Assembly: GCA_014218235.1 (NCBI GenBank)
Contig: CM024759.1
Location: 6,340,712-6,404,711, forward strand
Length of the DNA: 64,000 bases
Direction: 5' to 3'
Source: Colocasia esculenta
Lineage: Eukaryota > Streptophyta > Magnoliopsida > Alismatales > Araceae
The position numbers and the translations under genes were made by a program. This document shows positions 54,624 to 64,000 of the stretch, piece by piece. The notes under the pieces are model-generated. The model saw nothing but the letters and a program-made list of their open reading frames with translations, did not search any database and had not been told where the DNA came from. Position 1 is the stretch's first letter. Every line of letters begins with the position of its first letter.

Positions 54624-57263
54624 GCCCCTCCCGCATAGCATGCTCTCGCCTATGCCGGTAGCGGTCCTCCGCCTCCCGTAGCAAGCGCTCGGAGGCAACC
54701 AAACTTGCGCGAGCCTCCACCGCCTGCTGAGTCAGCTGCTCTCTCTCCTGGTCCCAGCAGCTACGCTCCAGCTCGCGGTCTCGGCACTCCACAGCAAGCG
54801 TAACACGCAGCTCCACTGCCTCACGAGGCAGGTCTGGATCCTACTGAGAGGCATGAGTCCGTAGCTCGACTAGCTGCTGCGACAGCTCGGTCATCTCCGC
54901 GCTGGTGCGCGTTTCCCGTGAGAGCGCACTGTGGAGCTCGTCCGACTGCAAGCAACAAACACAAGTAAGTATAATGTAAGTCAATTCATATATATATTTA
55001 TTTAATCAACTTACTTACCCGTGCAGTAAGGTCACTCTCCGCCTCCTTCGCCCTGGCCACCGCTGCCACCAACTGCTCCCGGAGTGAAGCCATCTCCGGG
55101 TCTGGAACACCCCTGCTCGTGGAGGCACCTGCCACATCGGTGCACTCCACGGTCGTCTGGGCGGCGCGCTGCATAAATCAGAAACCAGTCAGCACATGGT
55201 AAGATAAAATAATGCAAAGGTATGATTTTACCAATGCATCTTGTGCATCCCTCGCCTCCGCCAGTTGTGCCTCTGTGCCCGCCAGCTGGGCGCGCAGTGT
55301 GTTGATGAGGTCGTCCCGAGCATCCTGCAAATGCACACTTGTTAGAACATCATGCATATCATATTAAAAGCAAGTAAAGTTTAGAAGTGCATACCCTAGT
55401 TGGCCTCATGAAGTCCCTGCCCCCGTACTCCTCCTGGAAGCGCTAGAGGTACGCGAGGCTGTCGACAGCAGCCGACTCCACCAGCTGTTCGCCACGCTGC
55501 CAATCGGAAAACTTCTCGGGGAAGCGGAGACTCCAGTCCACCATCTTCGCCTTCCCCCACATCCTCCCCCCAATCCCCCGGGGCTCCGTCTCTTCGTGCC
55601 ACTCCTGGTGCAGCCCCAGGGTGCAGTTTGGCCGTATTAAGGATGCAATTATTTTTTTCATTGAGGATTTAATTCCGACGCTTATAGACGGCCACCTTGG
55701 GCCAAAGTTTCCTAAGCTCCCTTACATATCCCATCCAATTATTTTCAACCTCTTCTACATTTGGGACCGGCCTCCTGTAAGAGTAGACCTTCCAGAGTGC
55801 CTTTATAGTGTCCGCCTCCTCGCCGTCATTGTTGGTCCCGATGTCCCACCTTCTGACTGGCGAGAGGTGAGACGACCCTTCAAAGTTGTGCCTCGGAAGC
55901 CCGAGCTGAGGAAGGCAGCGGCATGGGTTGTAAAGGACGAACTTGGATGCCCCGACCAACCGCAGGTGCACACACGGGTGCTAGCTGAGTCCGCAAGTCT
56001 CTGGTGAGAAGAGGCGCCGGAGTACAAGTAAATGCATTCCAGGGCAGGCTTTGGAAGTGATCGCGTTAATCAGCCCGCATCTTAAGTTGTGGCACTCGGT
56101 TGGCCACGCGCCCTTCTAAGCCCACTATGTTATCCAAATGCTTAAGCGGACTCTTGGAAAAGATTCGGGACGAGCTAGAGACCTCATTGCTGAAATCAAA
56201 CTTGAAGTGTAGGTCAGTCCAACAAGTAAGTAAAAGTATTTAACCATATGGGGGCCTACCCAAGCTCGTCGCCGTCAGTCCACTGTAGAGGAAGGCTAGC
56301 ACCGCCGGTCCCAGTCTCTCGCCTTCCCAAATGCCGCACACGGCACCCAGCTGATCTTCCTCCAAAGTGTTGTCAATTGAAGGGAAGAGGAGTGCACCCG
56401 CCACGCAGATGGTGAATCCCCTCATCACTTGCTCTAGCCTCTCATTATCTTCTACCTTGGGTAATTCCTTCATGGTCTAAGCCGCCATTTTTTGCAAGTT
56501 GATACCTTTCTCGGTTTGGATATCTTGGGCCGCCCTTGCGTCCATGAAGCTTTCAAGCACCGCCTTGCTTGTGAAGCACCTCGGCATGATCGCCATCTCA
56601 TCCTCCTCGCCTCGTTTCATTTGCTTCAAACCTAGCAAAATCTCAACCTCTTCCAATAGGATAGTAGCTTCAAAGGTTTTGAAGAGGAGAATGCGGGTTC
56701 GAGGATGACAAAGTTCAACTAATGCCCCCAGAGCCACCCAGTCAAGGTGGATCTCGTGATATCTTTTGGCATGAATGGCAAGGTTGTTGATCCTCCATTT
56801 CTTGAGGATGTTGGTCATGTCAAGGGTGATGGAAGTGGTCAGTTGTTGAAGCCATGGGAGGCACATATAACGCCGGTTGCCCGGGAAGAGGGGATAGTCT
56901 GAGGCATGGGCATGGATGGTGTGATCATGCACATGGAAGATAGTGGCCATAAGAGAGGGCACATGGGTATGATTGCATGGTCGTGATAGCATTGCATGGG
57001 AAGTGTGTGCATGGTCATGGAGATGAGGGGCTCGGCCATGGCATGTGGGAGAGAGTTGGATGAGGAGGAGAAAAAAGAAAGAAGAAGAGGAAAAACACAC
57101 CAAGAACACATAAAGAATGTCACACATCCTAAACAATGCTAGAAATCAATCTACTCACCAACTTGGCTTGAACAAGCTTGCAAATGTGTCCTTCCACTTG
57201 ATTCAACCTTTGAAAGCCCTCCACTCTTGACCTCTTGGAGGAGGAAGCATCACCATGATCCAT
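54619..57263 (-). pseudogene. DUF7745-type plant gene, multi-exon, decayed
   Basis: Minus strand from a likely ATG at 57263 (MDHGDASSSKRSRVEGF). The first donor GTGAGT is at 57158; its acceptor was not found. The segment 56240-56900 has the family core (ALGALVELCHPRTRILLF, EEVEILLGLKQ, VMRGFTICVAGALLFPSIDN, GPAVLAFLYSGL). Around 55900 a shifted frame has FVLYNPCRCLPQLGLPR, matching the conserved NYNPxLALRQLGYP-like motif of such proteins. Then come a WGKAKMVDWSLRFPEKFSDW segment and an acidic coiled coil (AQLAGTEAQLAEARDAQDAL; LREQLVAAVARAKEAESDL). Introns: 56190-56259, 55325-55394, 55169-55231 and 54946-55018 (63-73 bp), the last three in phase 0. Breaks: in-frame TAG at 56477-56479, 55443-55445 and 54841-54843, plus frameshifts near 55660-56000. 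The last exon continues past element B at 44044. Family assignment is from memory of the motif pattern. Confidence 0.65.
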
Positions 57264-58600
57264 TGCTCCAAGCCTCTTCTTCTCCTTCCCTTCTTCTCCT
57301 CCTTGCTTCACTTGCTTGATTCTTGCACTTTGGGGAGAGAGAGAGAATGTGAAAGCATGAAAAAGGCAAGAGTAGGGGTGTTTTGTAACCCCTTGGCCCG
57401 GAGGTAAGCTCCCAAAAAAGCAACAAAGGGCATAAACAGTGCATGAAGACAAGTCTCGGATGGATGGTTTAAATCACGTCCGATGCAGTGGACACGATTC
57501 ACGATTGAAAGGCGTCCAGTATACCTGCCGCGATTTACAAGTAGCATTATTTTCATCTTTCGCCATATTATATGTTGCTTGTCAACACTGATGAGTCTTT
57601 GAGCGCATGATTTGGATATCTTTTTCGCCGCATAATTCACGATCATCTTCGACGACCGCCATCTCTGGTATTGTATATATTGCATCTTACTATAGGGTAT
57701 ACTTTATTAAAACACATCAAGGACCTTGAGGCTCTGATGAATCTGGGATTTGAGTTCCCCTCCTCCGCAAAAAAATGATGATTATTCCAGAGTATTCTTA
57801 TGACTTGAGGATAGGCCGTTGCGTTACGGAAGGACGATGGTTCCATCTGGTATCTTGACTTCGGCACCGCAACAATATTATCCTTAATTATCTTATATTT
57901 TCTTTTGTTTTAATCTTTTTCTTTTAGCCCAACATGCATCATGTAGGACTTTGAGCATAATTCCGGATAATCACTCTCGTTTTTAACTGAAGAGAACCAC
58001 TTGTTCCCCAATGCCAATTAACATGAAATATTCCACTTCGAGGCAAGTACTCAGTTCATTGAGTTGATGTTTGAAGATCTTCTTTTGAGAAACTCATTCG
58101 TCTTGGATTCCTATTCATCTATTTTCCCTAAGATCCACCAGAGGCAGTGGCAGACGCCCCCAATGGTGCAACCTAACGGATTGTGTTCTTAGGTACTTCC
58201 CCGACGCTGGAAGTTGATCTTTCTCCCTTCCGTGCCCACGTGCACACTCTTTCTCCTTTTCGTCCAGCCATTGAGTTTTCTCCTGAGATTTTCTGAAAGC
58301 CACTTCACTTTTAATTGACGAACAACTCCAATCATGTGTTGTCGCGACGTGTCTCATCACACCTTGGAGTCTGTTTTTCAGTCATTCCACTTCATTCGCC
58401 ACATTCCATTGCTTTCACTTCGTGTCACTCCGCTCCACTTCCTTGCAAAGCAGACGCCAAGGTGAGGCAGCTGTAGATACGCCATTTTGTCATCATATCG
58501 AGTAAATTTCATGTTACACCACAATGCCTCAAAGTGGCTCTCTTCAATTAACTTCTTGAGTGATTTTTCTATTTTTTTGGATTTTTCTAGGATTTTTCTA
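57264..58600. other. Non-coding sequence upstream of the DUF7745-type pseudogene
   Basis: No coding homology on either strand. It should include the promoter of the pseudogene on the minus strand, but no clear TATA box is seen. Motifs such as GGACACGATT and GCGTCCAG near 57485-57515 recall the GACGCGATT motifs at 58600-59160. Confidence 0.4.
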
Positions 58601-59160
58601 AAAGGGGTCTGATGGACTTAAATGATTCGCGTCTGGTACGGTGGACGCCTTTTAAAGAAGTTTGATCCGCGGCGGGTAAAGCCGATGCACATCACACTTG
58701 CTTTTTCCGTACCTACTCTGTCTTGATCCGCGTCCGATGAATCCGCCACGATTAAAAGTCAAACCTGAGCCGTACCCCTAAAGCCGCGGCATTTAAGAGC
58801 TCCCACGTTTCAAATCATTTCAATGCAAGAATCGCATCTGACTAAGCCGACGCGATTAGAACCTAAGTTTAAGCGTACACCCTAAAGCCGTGGCATTTAA
58901 GAGCTCCCACGTCTTGAATCATGGCAAATTTAGAATCGCGTCCACTTAAGTCGCCGCATTTTCAAAGCCACCTGTCAAATCAAGATCGATTCTGTCATAA
59001 GATCGATTCGGTTGGAAAATGCGACGATTATGCCGGACGCGATTATGAATCCTAGCTATAGGCTATGATTATCAAATCATGCGGATCTTTTAAATTGCGA
59101 CGCTTTTTTCGGACGCGAATTCATTATATAGGCGTCCACTGTACCCGACGCGATTCAAAG
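58600..59160. repeat. Degenerate repeats with GACGCGATT / GCGTC motifs
   Basis: GCGTC and its complement recur about a dozen times (for example 58629, 58644, 58848, 59037, 59116, 59127, 59148). A segment of about 30 bp (CCTAAAGCCGNGGCATTTAA and beyond) occurs twice about 104 bp apart (near 58777 and 58881). It looks like another CpG-motif-rich LTR or leader piece. No TG/CA boundary or matching partner was found. Confidence 0.55.
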
Positions 59161-61054
59161 AATTTTGCATGTAAGTAAACCCCCAAGGCCATTGTTTGGG
59201 GGTAATCAAGAATCAAAAAGTTTGAGGCGAAGCCCTGCTGGTGTTGAGGTGGTGGCGTCCCGTTCGTGCAGGCGACGTGGTCGTGGTGCTTGGAACGAGG
59301 AGGAGGTGGCCATTCCAATGTGAAGGCCCCAACGGGTCGACTCTTCTTGTGGAGGTAGGGACCCTTGATCCTCTCGCCCTAAGCATGCTCCCCTCCCCCT
59401 CGTGATGATGTTTCCTCATGATTTGGGGCGTGGGAGTGTGAGGAATCCATGCTCGTTGTTGAGTGAGGTTTTCCCTTTGAGCGTAGATCCTTGTTAATCC
59501 ATGCTTTTCCAGGGATTAAGGGTGGTTTGGATGATTTACAGCTTTCAATACATGTTGAGCATGCTCCCCTCCCCCTGTGGTATGTGTGTATCGTGTTTTT
59601 GGGGTGGTTCCCGAGAGGATCGCTCCGGAACCCCCCTCGGCTGAAGATGCGACCGCTATAAAGGTCGCGATCTTGTCGCAACGGCCTGTCCGATCGTGAC
59701 ATGATCGTGGCGCTCTTGGGCATCGTGACCTGGTCGCGTCGGCTTGGGCCACCGCGATAGTGTCGCGACAAGGTAGGGCGTCGCGACAAGGTCGTGACGG
59801 CCCGATGCATCGTGACTACTACCGAGAGACAGGTTATGGTCATGCGAAGTCCTGTGTTTTGTGGAGTCTTCGCTGTTTCCGCTTTTACTGTACCCGTGGC
59901 ACTTGTGCTAGTTCCCTAGTACGGTCCTACACTAGTCGTTCGCTCGGTGCTCGGCACTTGAGGGCTTGTCCCGTGAGAGGTTGTTATCGTTGCCTGGGAC
60001 CCCCGTCCTCAGGAGCCTGTTGAGGGAGTACTCCGGGCTACGAGCGTGCTCGAGTTGGCAGCCGAGTAGGTGGACTCTGGAGCAGAGCGGAAAACGGTGG
60101 TTAGGATAGCGGCGTTGAGTCGTTTGCAGAGCTCTCGTGGTTGGTCTGGGACGCCGAGGACGGTTGAGAAGTTTTACCCGGTGCAGGCCAGCCAGTCCTG
60201 TTTCTCACTGCCTCGATCCTTGTGGCCCCGGAACCACTTGGGGAGGCCAGGCGTGGGACCGTAGTCCGGCCAGACTACGGCGGTTACTGTTGTGTTCTTT
60301 GTGTCCTACCTCGCTTTGACGAGACGTGGGGGTTAGGACCCGGGTCGAGGATAAGATGTCAGTGGGTGCACCTGACCCTTGACTAGTGGTAGTATCTTCC
60401 GTAGCTAGTGTTCCTTGTCCAGGCAGGGTTTCCCCCTGTCTGTGTTTGCTAGCCGTATGGTGGTCACGACGAGCAGTCGTACGGAGTTTCCGACCGTGTT
60501 GTACTTCCGTACCGTTACTAGATTAGTAGCTTTGCTTCCGCACTTATGTTCGTAGGTAGAAGATATAACTGCTGTCATTTAATTGATTATATATATTCTT
60601 TTGCCTGTTAGAGCCAGTAGGTGATTGGTAGTCCTTACTGAGCTTCTGTTGTGAAGCTCATCCCTCCTTTTTCCCAGGTGAGACTTCTCAACAACGACAA
60701 GGCGCGCACTGGGCGGAGGAGACGGGGAGGTAGTCGTGGTCTCGTAGCTAGCAATGGTCTTCCCTCTCTCAGTGTACGTCACCCTCGGGGTATGCCCCTA
60801 AGGGATTTGTTATCCCCTGTTTTTACTTGTACTAGTTGTGTTGTGTGGGACTGTAGTTAGAGTGGCACGCAGCGGTCTCGCTCTTCTTTCTGTTTCTGCG
60901 TGTGCGCTTCTAGCTTAGCAGTTGACGTTTACTTCCGCTACACATCCTGTTAGATCTATATTATAGTTCTTATGGGTCTTCGGATTCGTGGGCAGCGACT
61001 GCGAAAATCGGGTCCTCGACGGTGGCCGAGGGTCGGGTTCTCGGGATCGTTACA
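59161..61054 (+). repeat. LTR-like piece D, plus orientation, ending in GATCGTTACA
   Basis: No genes. It has the landmarks of the A/B type of gypsy LTR: a palindrome array (59665-59815), then much later a GAGCTTC-TGTTGT-GAAGCTC hairpin and TTCCCAG|GTGAG (60677/60678), and a CA end at 61054. A TATA-like CTATAAAGG is at 59656-59664. Segments such as GGGCTTGTCCCG and CTCGTGGTTGGT are shared with E in the opposite orientation. It has no internal domain, so it is a solo LTR or a truncated element; the start is not resolved. Confidence 0.5.
59665..59815. repeat. Phased TCGYGA array, 29-bp period (piece D)
   Basis: Motifs of the type TCGCGA or TCGTGA (some with one change) start at 59665, 59676, 59694, 59705, 59723, 59734, 59752, 59763, 59781, 59792 and 59810. 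Steps are 11 and 18 in strict alternation for ten intervals. The bases between differ from unit to unit. Perfect 8-bp palindromes GTCGCGAC occur at 59762 and 59780. Confidence 0.92.
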
Positions 61055-61888
61055 ATATTAAAGCTGTAAATTCTACTTATCACATACTATTAGTTAAAAA
61101 CAACTTTAATAAATAAACAACAAACCACAACTATGTGTACGTACTAAAGTAGGAAAACGCCACACTCGAGCCACGAAGACTGGTTCGCGACACCAGCTAC
61201 TGACCTGAACAAACCACAAAGGACTACCTCTCAGTCTCGCAGCCACGGACGAAAGGTCCAGCTGCCGCTCCACTAGAATAAGCCAAGAAACTGTGGAGTC
61301 CAACTAACACCACTTCTGCGGACCACACTACTGCAAGCCCATGCCTGGAATCTTTAGGGACTCCGGCCCGAGCTCCTTAAAGTGAGGCACTGGTAAATAG
61401 GATTAGCTGGGGCCCAGTACGTCTACTGGTGTGCGTAACCACCAACCACGAGCGCGCTACAAGCGACAAAACACAAACTCTCACAAGTCGCTGTCCCACT
61501 GCCGTCTTTCCCTCAGCTGGACATACAACTCTACACAAGAGTGAGGGTGTCCAGGAAGACGACACAAACCTTGACGGTACACAAGTACCGGGACAAGCCC
61601 CGAGCACTCACGTGCCTGGCTCACACAAAACTTGGGGCTCCCAACTGAAGAGGTAACCACGGTAGGCGTCATACTACTCGACATGCACAGACAAACCACG
61701 TGCACACCGTACAAACCATGTGAAACCCCACATCAACTGCGTGAACACCACGCCAACCACGCACACAACACGCTCCCCGAGTGCTACAGGTGCCAACACA
61801 CCACTTACCATTGCCATTCACAATGATTCACGATAATCGGATAACCACGCTAGCATGCACAAAAATAAAGCCCCTCGGACCTGTTGTT

Positions 61889-62002
61889 GCGACAGGGTCC
61901 CATGTCGCCTTTTGAACGCGACACCCCGATAGGTTGCATTCAGAAACCTGAACGCGACGGGTCGGCCTGTCATGTTCAGAACACGACAAGAGGGTCCGTC
62001 GC
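61889..62002. repeat. Phased GCGAC/GTCGC array, 29-bp period (piece E, block 1)
   Basis: GCGAC-type motifs start at 61889, 61918, 61954 and 61983 (ACGAC), and GTCGC-type motifs at 61904, 61933 (GTTGC), 61969 (GTCAT) and 61998. The second motif is always 15 bp after the first. Period 29, except for a 7-bp extra step in the middle that moves both motifs together. Each pair is an inverted repeat. Confidence 0.85.
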
Positions 62003-62399
62003 CTTCACAGGCAGGAACCCTAATCCGGGAACCCCTCGCCGGATCTCCCTCACAAACCCTATAAACCAGTGTTTTCATCCAATTTTCATGCTTTAATGAG
62101 TGTCCTAGCATGGTATCTATGGTTTGTAAAGCAAATAACGCGTTAAACACGCCACACATAACAATCCATGCATCAAAACGAGGTGGAATCTCCCTACCTC
62201 CGCGAAGAACGCGAAGAACGAGACCCACACGACGTTTCCCCCACTCTATGCAACGTCCTCGCGGCGAGAACATGCCAAAAACACCTCCAAAACATCGAAT
62301 CGCCCTTCACCACGGCGAAATTTTCTTCCCTGGCTGAGCAGAGCTTGCAAAAGCTCTGTTCGGCCAAAACCTACTTAAAAACGCAGCTCGGTTGGGAAC

Positions 62400-62570
62400 G
62401 CGACATACCCTTCCGTCGCAACCTGAATGCGACGTAGGAGGCTGTCGCCTTCCCACTCATGACGTCAGCAAGCCGCCCAGCGTGCGACATGCGGCGCGCA
62501 TGCAGACGATGACTCAAAACAGCGGTTCCATGAACGCGACACCCAGGACCGTCTCGTTAAGAATGCGACG
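62400..62570. repeat. Phased GCGAC/GTCGC array, 29-bp period (piece E, block 2)
   Basis: GCGAC at 62400, 62429, 62536 and 62565; GTCGC at 62415 and 62444, with GTCTCG at 62551. The same 29-bp period and 15-bp offset as in block 1. Confidence 0.8.
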
Positions 62571-62719
62571 CTCCTCACTATCACGTTCACAAACAGTGAA
62601 CAAGTAGGAGCTTTGGGCCCAACCTGTCGGCCCACTACGCCCCGGAAACCTGCGCGAACACCTGCTACACACACTGATGGGTCACACATGGGCCTCCATA
62701 ACCATTAAGCCACGATCCG

Positions 62720-64000
62720 AACGGTCAATACACTACAGACATAACAATCAATACCCAAAGGAATGAAGATGGTAGCTTACTATGCCAATAGCATGAAGTG
62801 TTAGCGAAGGATTGAGCAAAGAAAGGTACTGGAACACTGGCCAGAACAGTGGTTGTCGACAGCCAAGAGGTGGTTGTCGACAGGTTCAAGCATCCAGAAG
62901 TCAATTTCTGGTTCTGAGACAGTGCTTGTCGACAAGCATGGTCTGTTTGTCGACAGGTCATTGTGTCTGTCGACAGACAGATGTCATCTGTCGATAGCCA
63001 CTGCTATTTCCAGTAGCCTGGGGTTCTGGAAGCCTGGGCCTGTCGACAGGTACTTCCTGTCTATCGACAGCCGCCAGTTTCCCTTCTAGAAATGACTCTA
63101 TATCCATTCTAAAAACTTTAACTATGAACTTATGGATCAAACATGGACAAAATCTAAGGAAAAGACTTGCTTCTAGCTCTTTCAATAGTCTTACAAGTTG
63201 GACAAAACAAAGCATGGGTCTACCACCTACACATGTTTAAGCTGGAAACTTGACATGACATGGTGCTGGGAAAATAACTTCTACAACAGTAGTTATGAAA
63301 GAAGACCTCTTCATGATAGACACATAGTTCTAAAGGTATTTAAGGAGTCTAACAAAAGTTTGAGGGTACAAACACCTAAACCGAAGATGAACACACTATT
63401 CCAAGGTTGGTTTACAAGTTCAAAAGCACATGTACGTGGCTATGAGCTTCTCAGCAAAAGTAGAAGATAAGGTAGGAGGAGAAGATAGAATCCTACCTAA
63501 CTTGAAGTAGATGAAGCCTTCACTTCAAAGAGTTCACCGTTAACAGGATAAAGATGATGCTGGGGTGGAGTCGTTGCAGTCCACGACAGCTATGACTGGT
63601 AGCTCCTCAAGTATGAGCAGTGGAAGTAGTAGCTTCAGCAGTAGCTCCTCTTGGTGCACAGCAACGACAGAAAAAGAAGCAGTAAGAATAGATACATGAG
63701 CTGTGGTGTGCAAGGACAAGTAAGAACAAATGGTGGAAAGGTGCGTACGAGGGGTGATGGGGTGTTCTTATAACCCAGCCGCCTTCCATGCACAATGACA
63801 CCTCCCATGCCCAAGTGTAATAGTAAAAACCATTTGGTTTTTACTGTTGACATGTTAAGCATGCACATCTCATGGCTTAACACCTAAGGGTTAACGTGTG
63901 AATCTCCCACTTAAGTGAGGTGGCTGTCCCAGCTCCTCACACGTAGGCACATTTGATTCCCAGAAAAACCACCACCGTAAATGGCCCATAAATCGGCTGG
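62720..64000 (-). repeat. Partial gypsy LTR C, minus orientation, related to A and B LTRs
   Basis: No genes. On the minus strand it follows the B LTR order: a segment like TTACGGTGG, a hairpin upstream of TATA (63822-63845), GGGCATGGGAGGTGTC, a TATA-like TTATAA (63768-63773), leader, CATAAGTTCATAGTTAAAGT-type sequence (B: CATAAGTTCTATAGTTAGGG), then the palindrome array (63070-62853). It is clearly diverged from B in sequence. The LTR start is beyond 64000; its other end is lost near 62720. Confidence 0.75.
62853..63070. repeat. Phased palindrome array of CTGTCGACAG-type motifs x8 (LTR C)
   Basis: Ten-mers start at 62853, 62874, 62926, 62947, 62967, 62988, 63040 and 63061. Steps are 21, 52, 21, 20, 21, 52, 21. 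Some copies have one or two transitions (TTGTCGACAG, TTGTCGACAA, CTGTCGATAG, CTATCGACAG), but the register of A and B (21-bp pairs, 73-bp pair period) is kept. Confidence 0.93.

Larger units (their letters stand above)
61055..62720 (-). repeat. LTR-like piece E, minus orientation, related to D
   Basis: No genes. On the minus strand it shares GTGCTCGG...GGGCTTGTCCCG and CTCGTGGTTGG segments with D, and carries its own phased arrays at 61889-62002 and 62400-62570. A perfect hairpin CAGAGCTT-GCAA-AAGCTCTG is at 62339-62358. It appears cut at 61054 by the end of D and on the other side merges into piece C near 62720; exact borders are unclear. Confidence 0.45.

Noticed and set aside
55459..55468. 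CTGTCGACAG in the pseudogene exon as a functional site
   Set aside because: A single copy inside coding sequence (reads A-V-D-S) can be chance; kept only as a minor note.
59656..59664. CTATAAAGG as the promoter of piece D
   Set aside because: It abuts the array, unlike the roughly 700-870 bp spacing in A, B and C; may be chance.
57264..64000. Intact host genes in the right-hand 6.7 kb
   Set aside because: Only short open frames without homology; the landmarks match LTR and leader sequence.
1..64000. Naming the plant species
   Set aside because: The element lineages present occur across flowering plants; no species-specific gene is visible.

Overview
This window is plant nuclear DNA made almost entirely of LTR retrotransposons. 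Evidence: Ty3/gypsy Tekay-type chromovirus elements (chromodomain-like C-terminus, initiator-Met tRNA primer site), Ty3/gypsy Tat-lineage elements (second, archaeal-type RNase H), a Ty1/copia Sirevirus-type element, and a spliced, coiled-coil gene fragment of the plant DUF7745 kind with introns of about 70 bp. A flowering plant is certain enough; the species cannot be read from the sequence. No rRNA, tRNA, CRISPR array or intact host gene was found.

Layout. (1) About 900-35300: an old minus-strand Tat element (O1) with gag, protease, G-patch, RT, RNase H, second RNase H and integrase. It was split twice: by gypsy element A (4477-15374, minus, target duplication TCAAT, inside RT) and by copia element S (18962-32329, plus, target duplication GGAGA, inside gag). 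In both places O1 reading frame runs on across the insertion site. (2) About 35330-43655: a second, heavily frameshifted Tat element (O2, plus). (3) 43796-57263: a minus-strand DUF7745-type pseudogene whose last exon is split by gypsy element B (44045-54618, plus, target duplication GGCTC). B has near-identical 2695-bp LTRs, an intact 1446-codon gag-pol and an intact 115-codon upstream ORF, and is the youngest and best preserved element here. (4) 57264-64000: non-coding LTR debris: a plus-strand LTR-like piece D ending at 61054, a related minus-strand piece E, and a partial minus-strand LTR (C) related to those of A and B.

The most striking signal is non-coding. Nearly every gypsy LTR or leader here carries a phased array of short CpG-containing, mostly palindromic motifs, with a motif and period particular to the family. 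A, B and C: CTGTCGACAG in pairs 21 bp apart, pairs repeating every 72-73 bp. D: TCGYGA at strictly alternating 11/18-bp steps (29-bp period). E: GCGAC and GTCGC 15 bp apart, 29-bp period. O1: ACGGCA and GACG 15 bp apart, 33-bp period. In A, B, C and O1 the array lies about 700-870 bp downstream of a TATA box, so it should be transcribed as part of the RNA leader. The spacing is kept while the sequence between changes. The copia LTR has a different 60-bp array, upstream of its TATA box.

Other noteworthy features: a conserved 115-codon ORF between primer site and gag-pol in A and B; splice-acceptor-like sites directly before both ORFs; an AG|GT double splice-like site in the LTRs of A, B and D; a hairpin just upstream of TATA in A, B and C; a third ORF of about 1200 codons in copia S; and a 30-bp coding minisatellite in O2. 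All counts and comparisons were made by eye.
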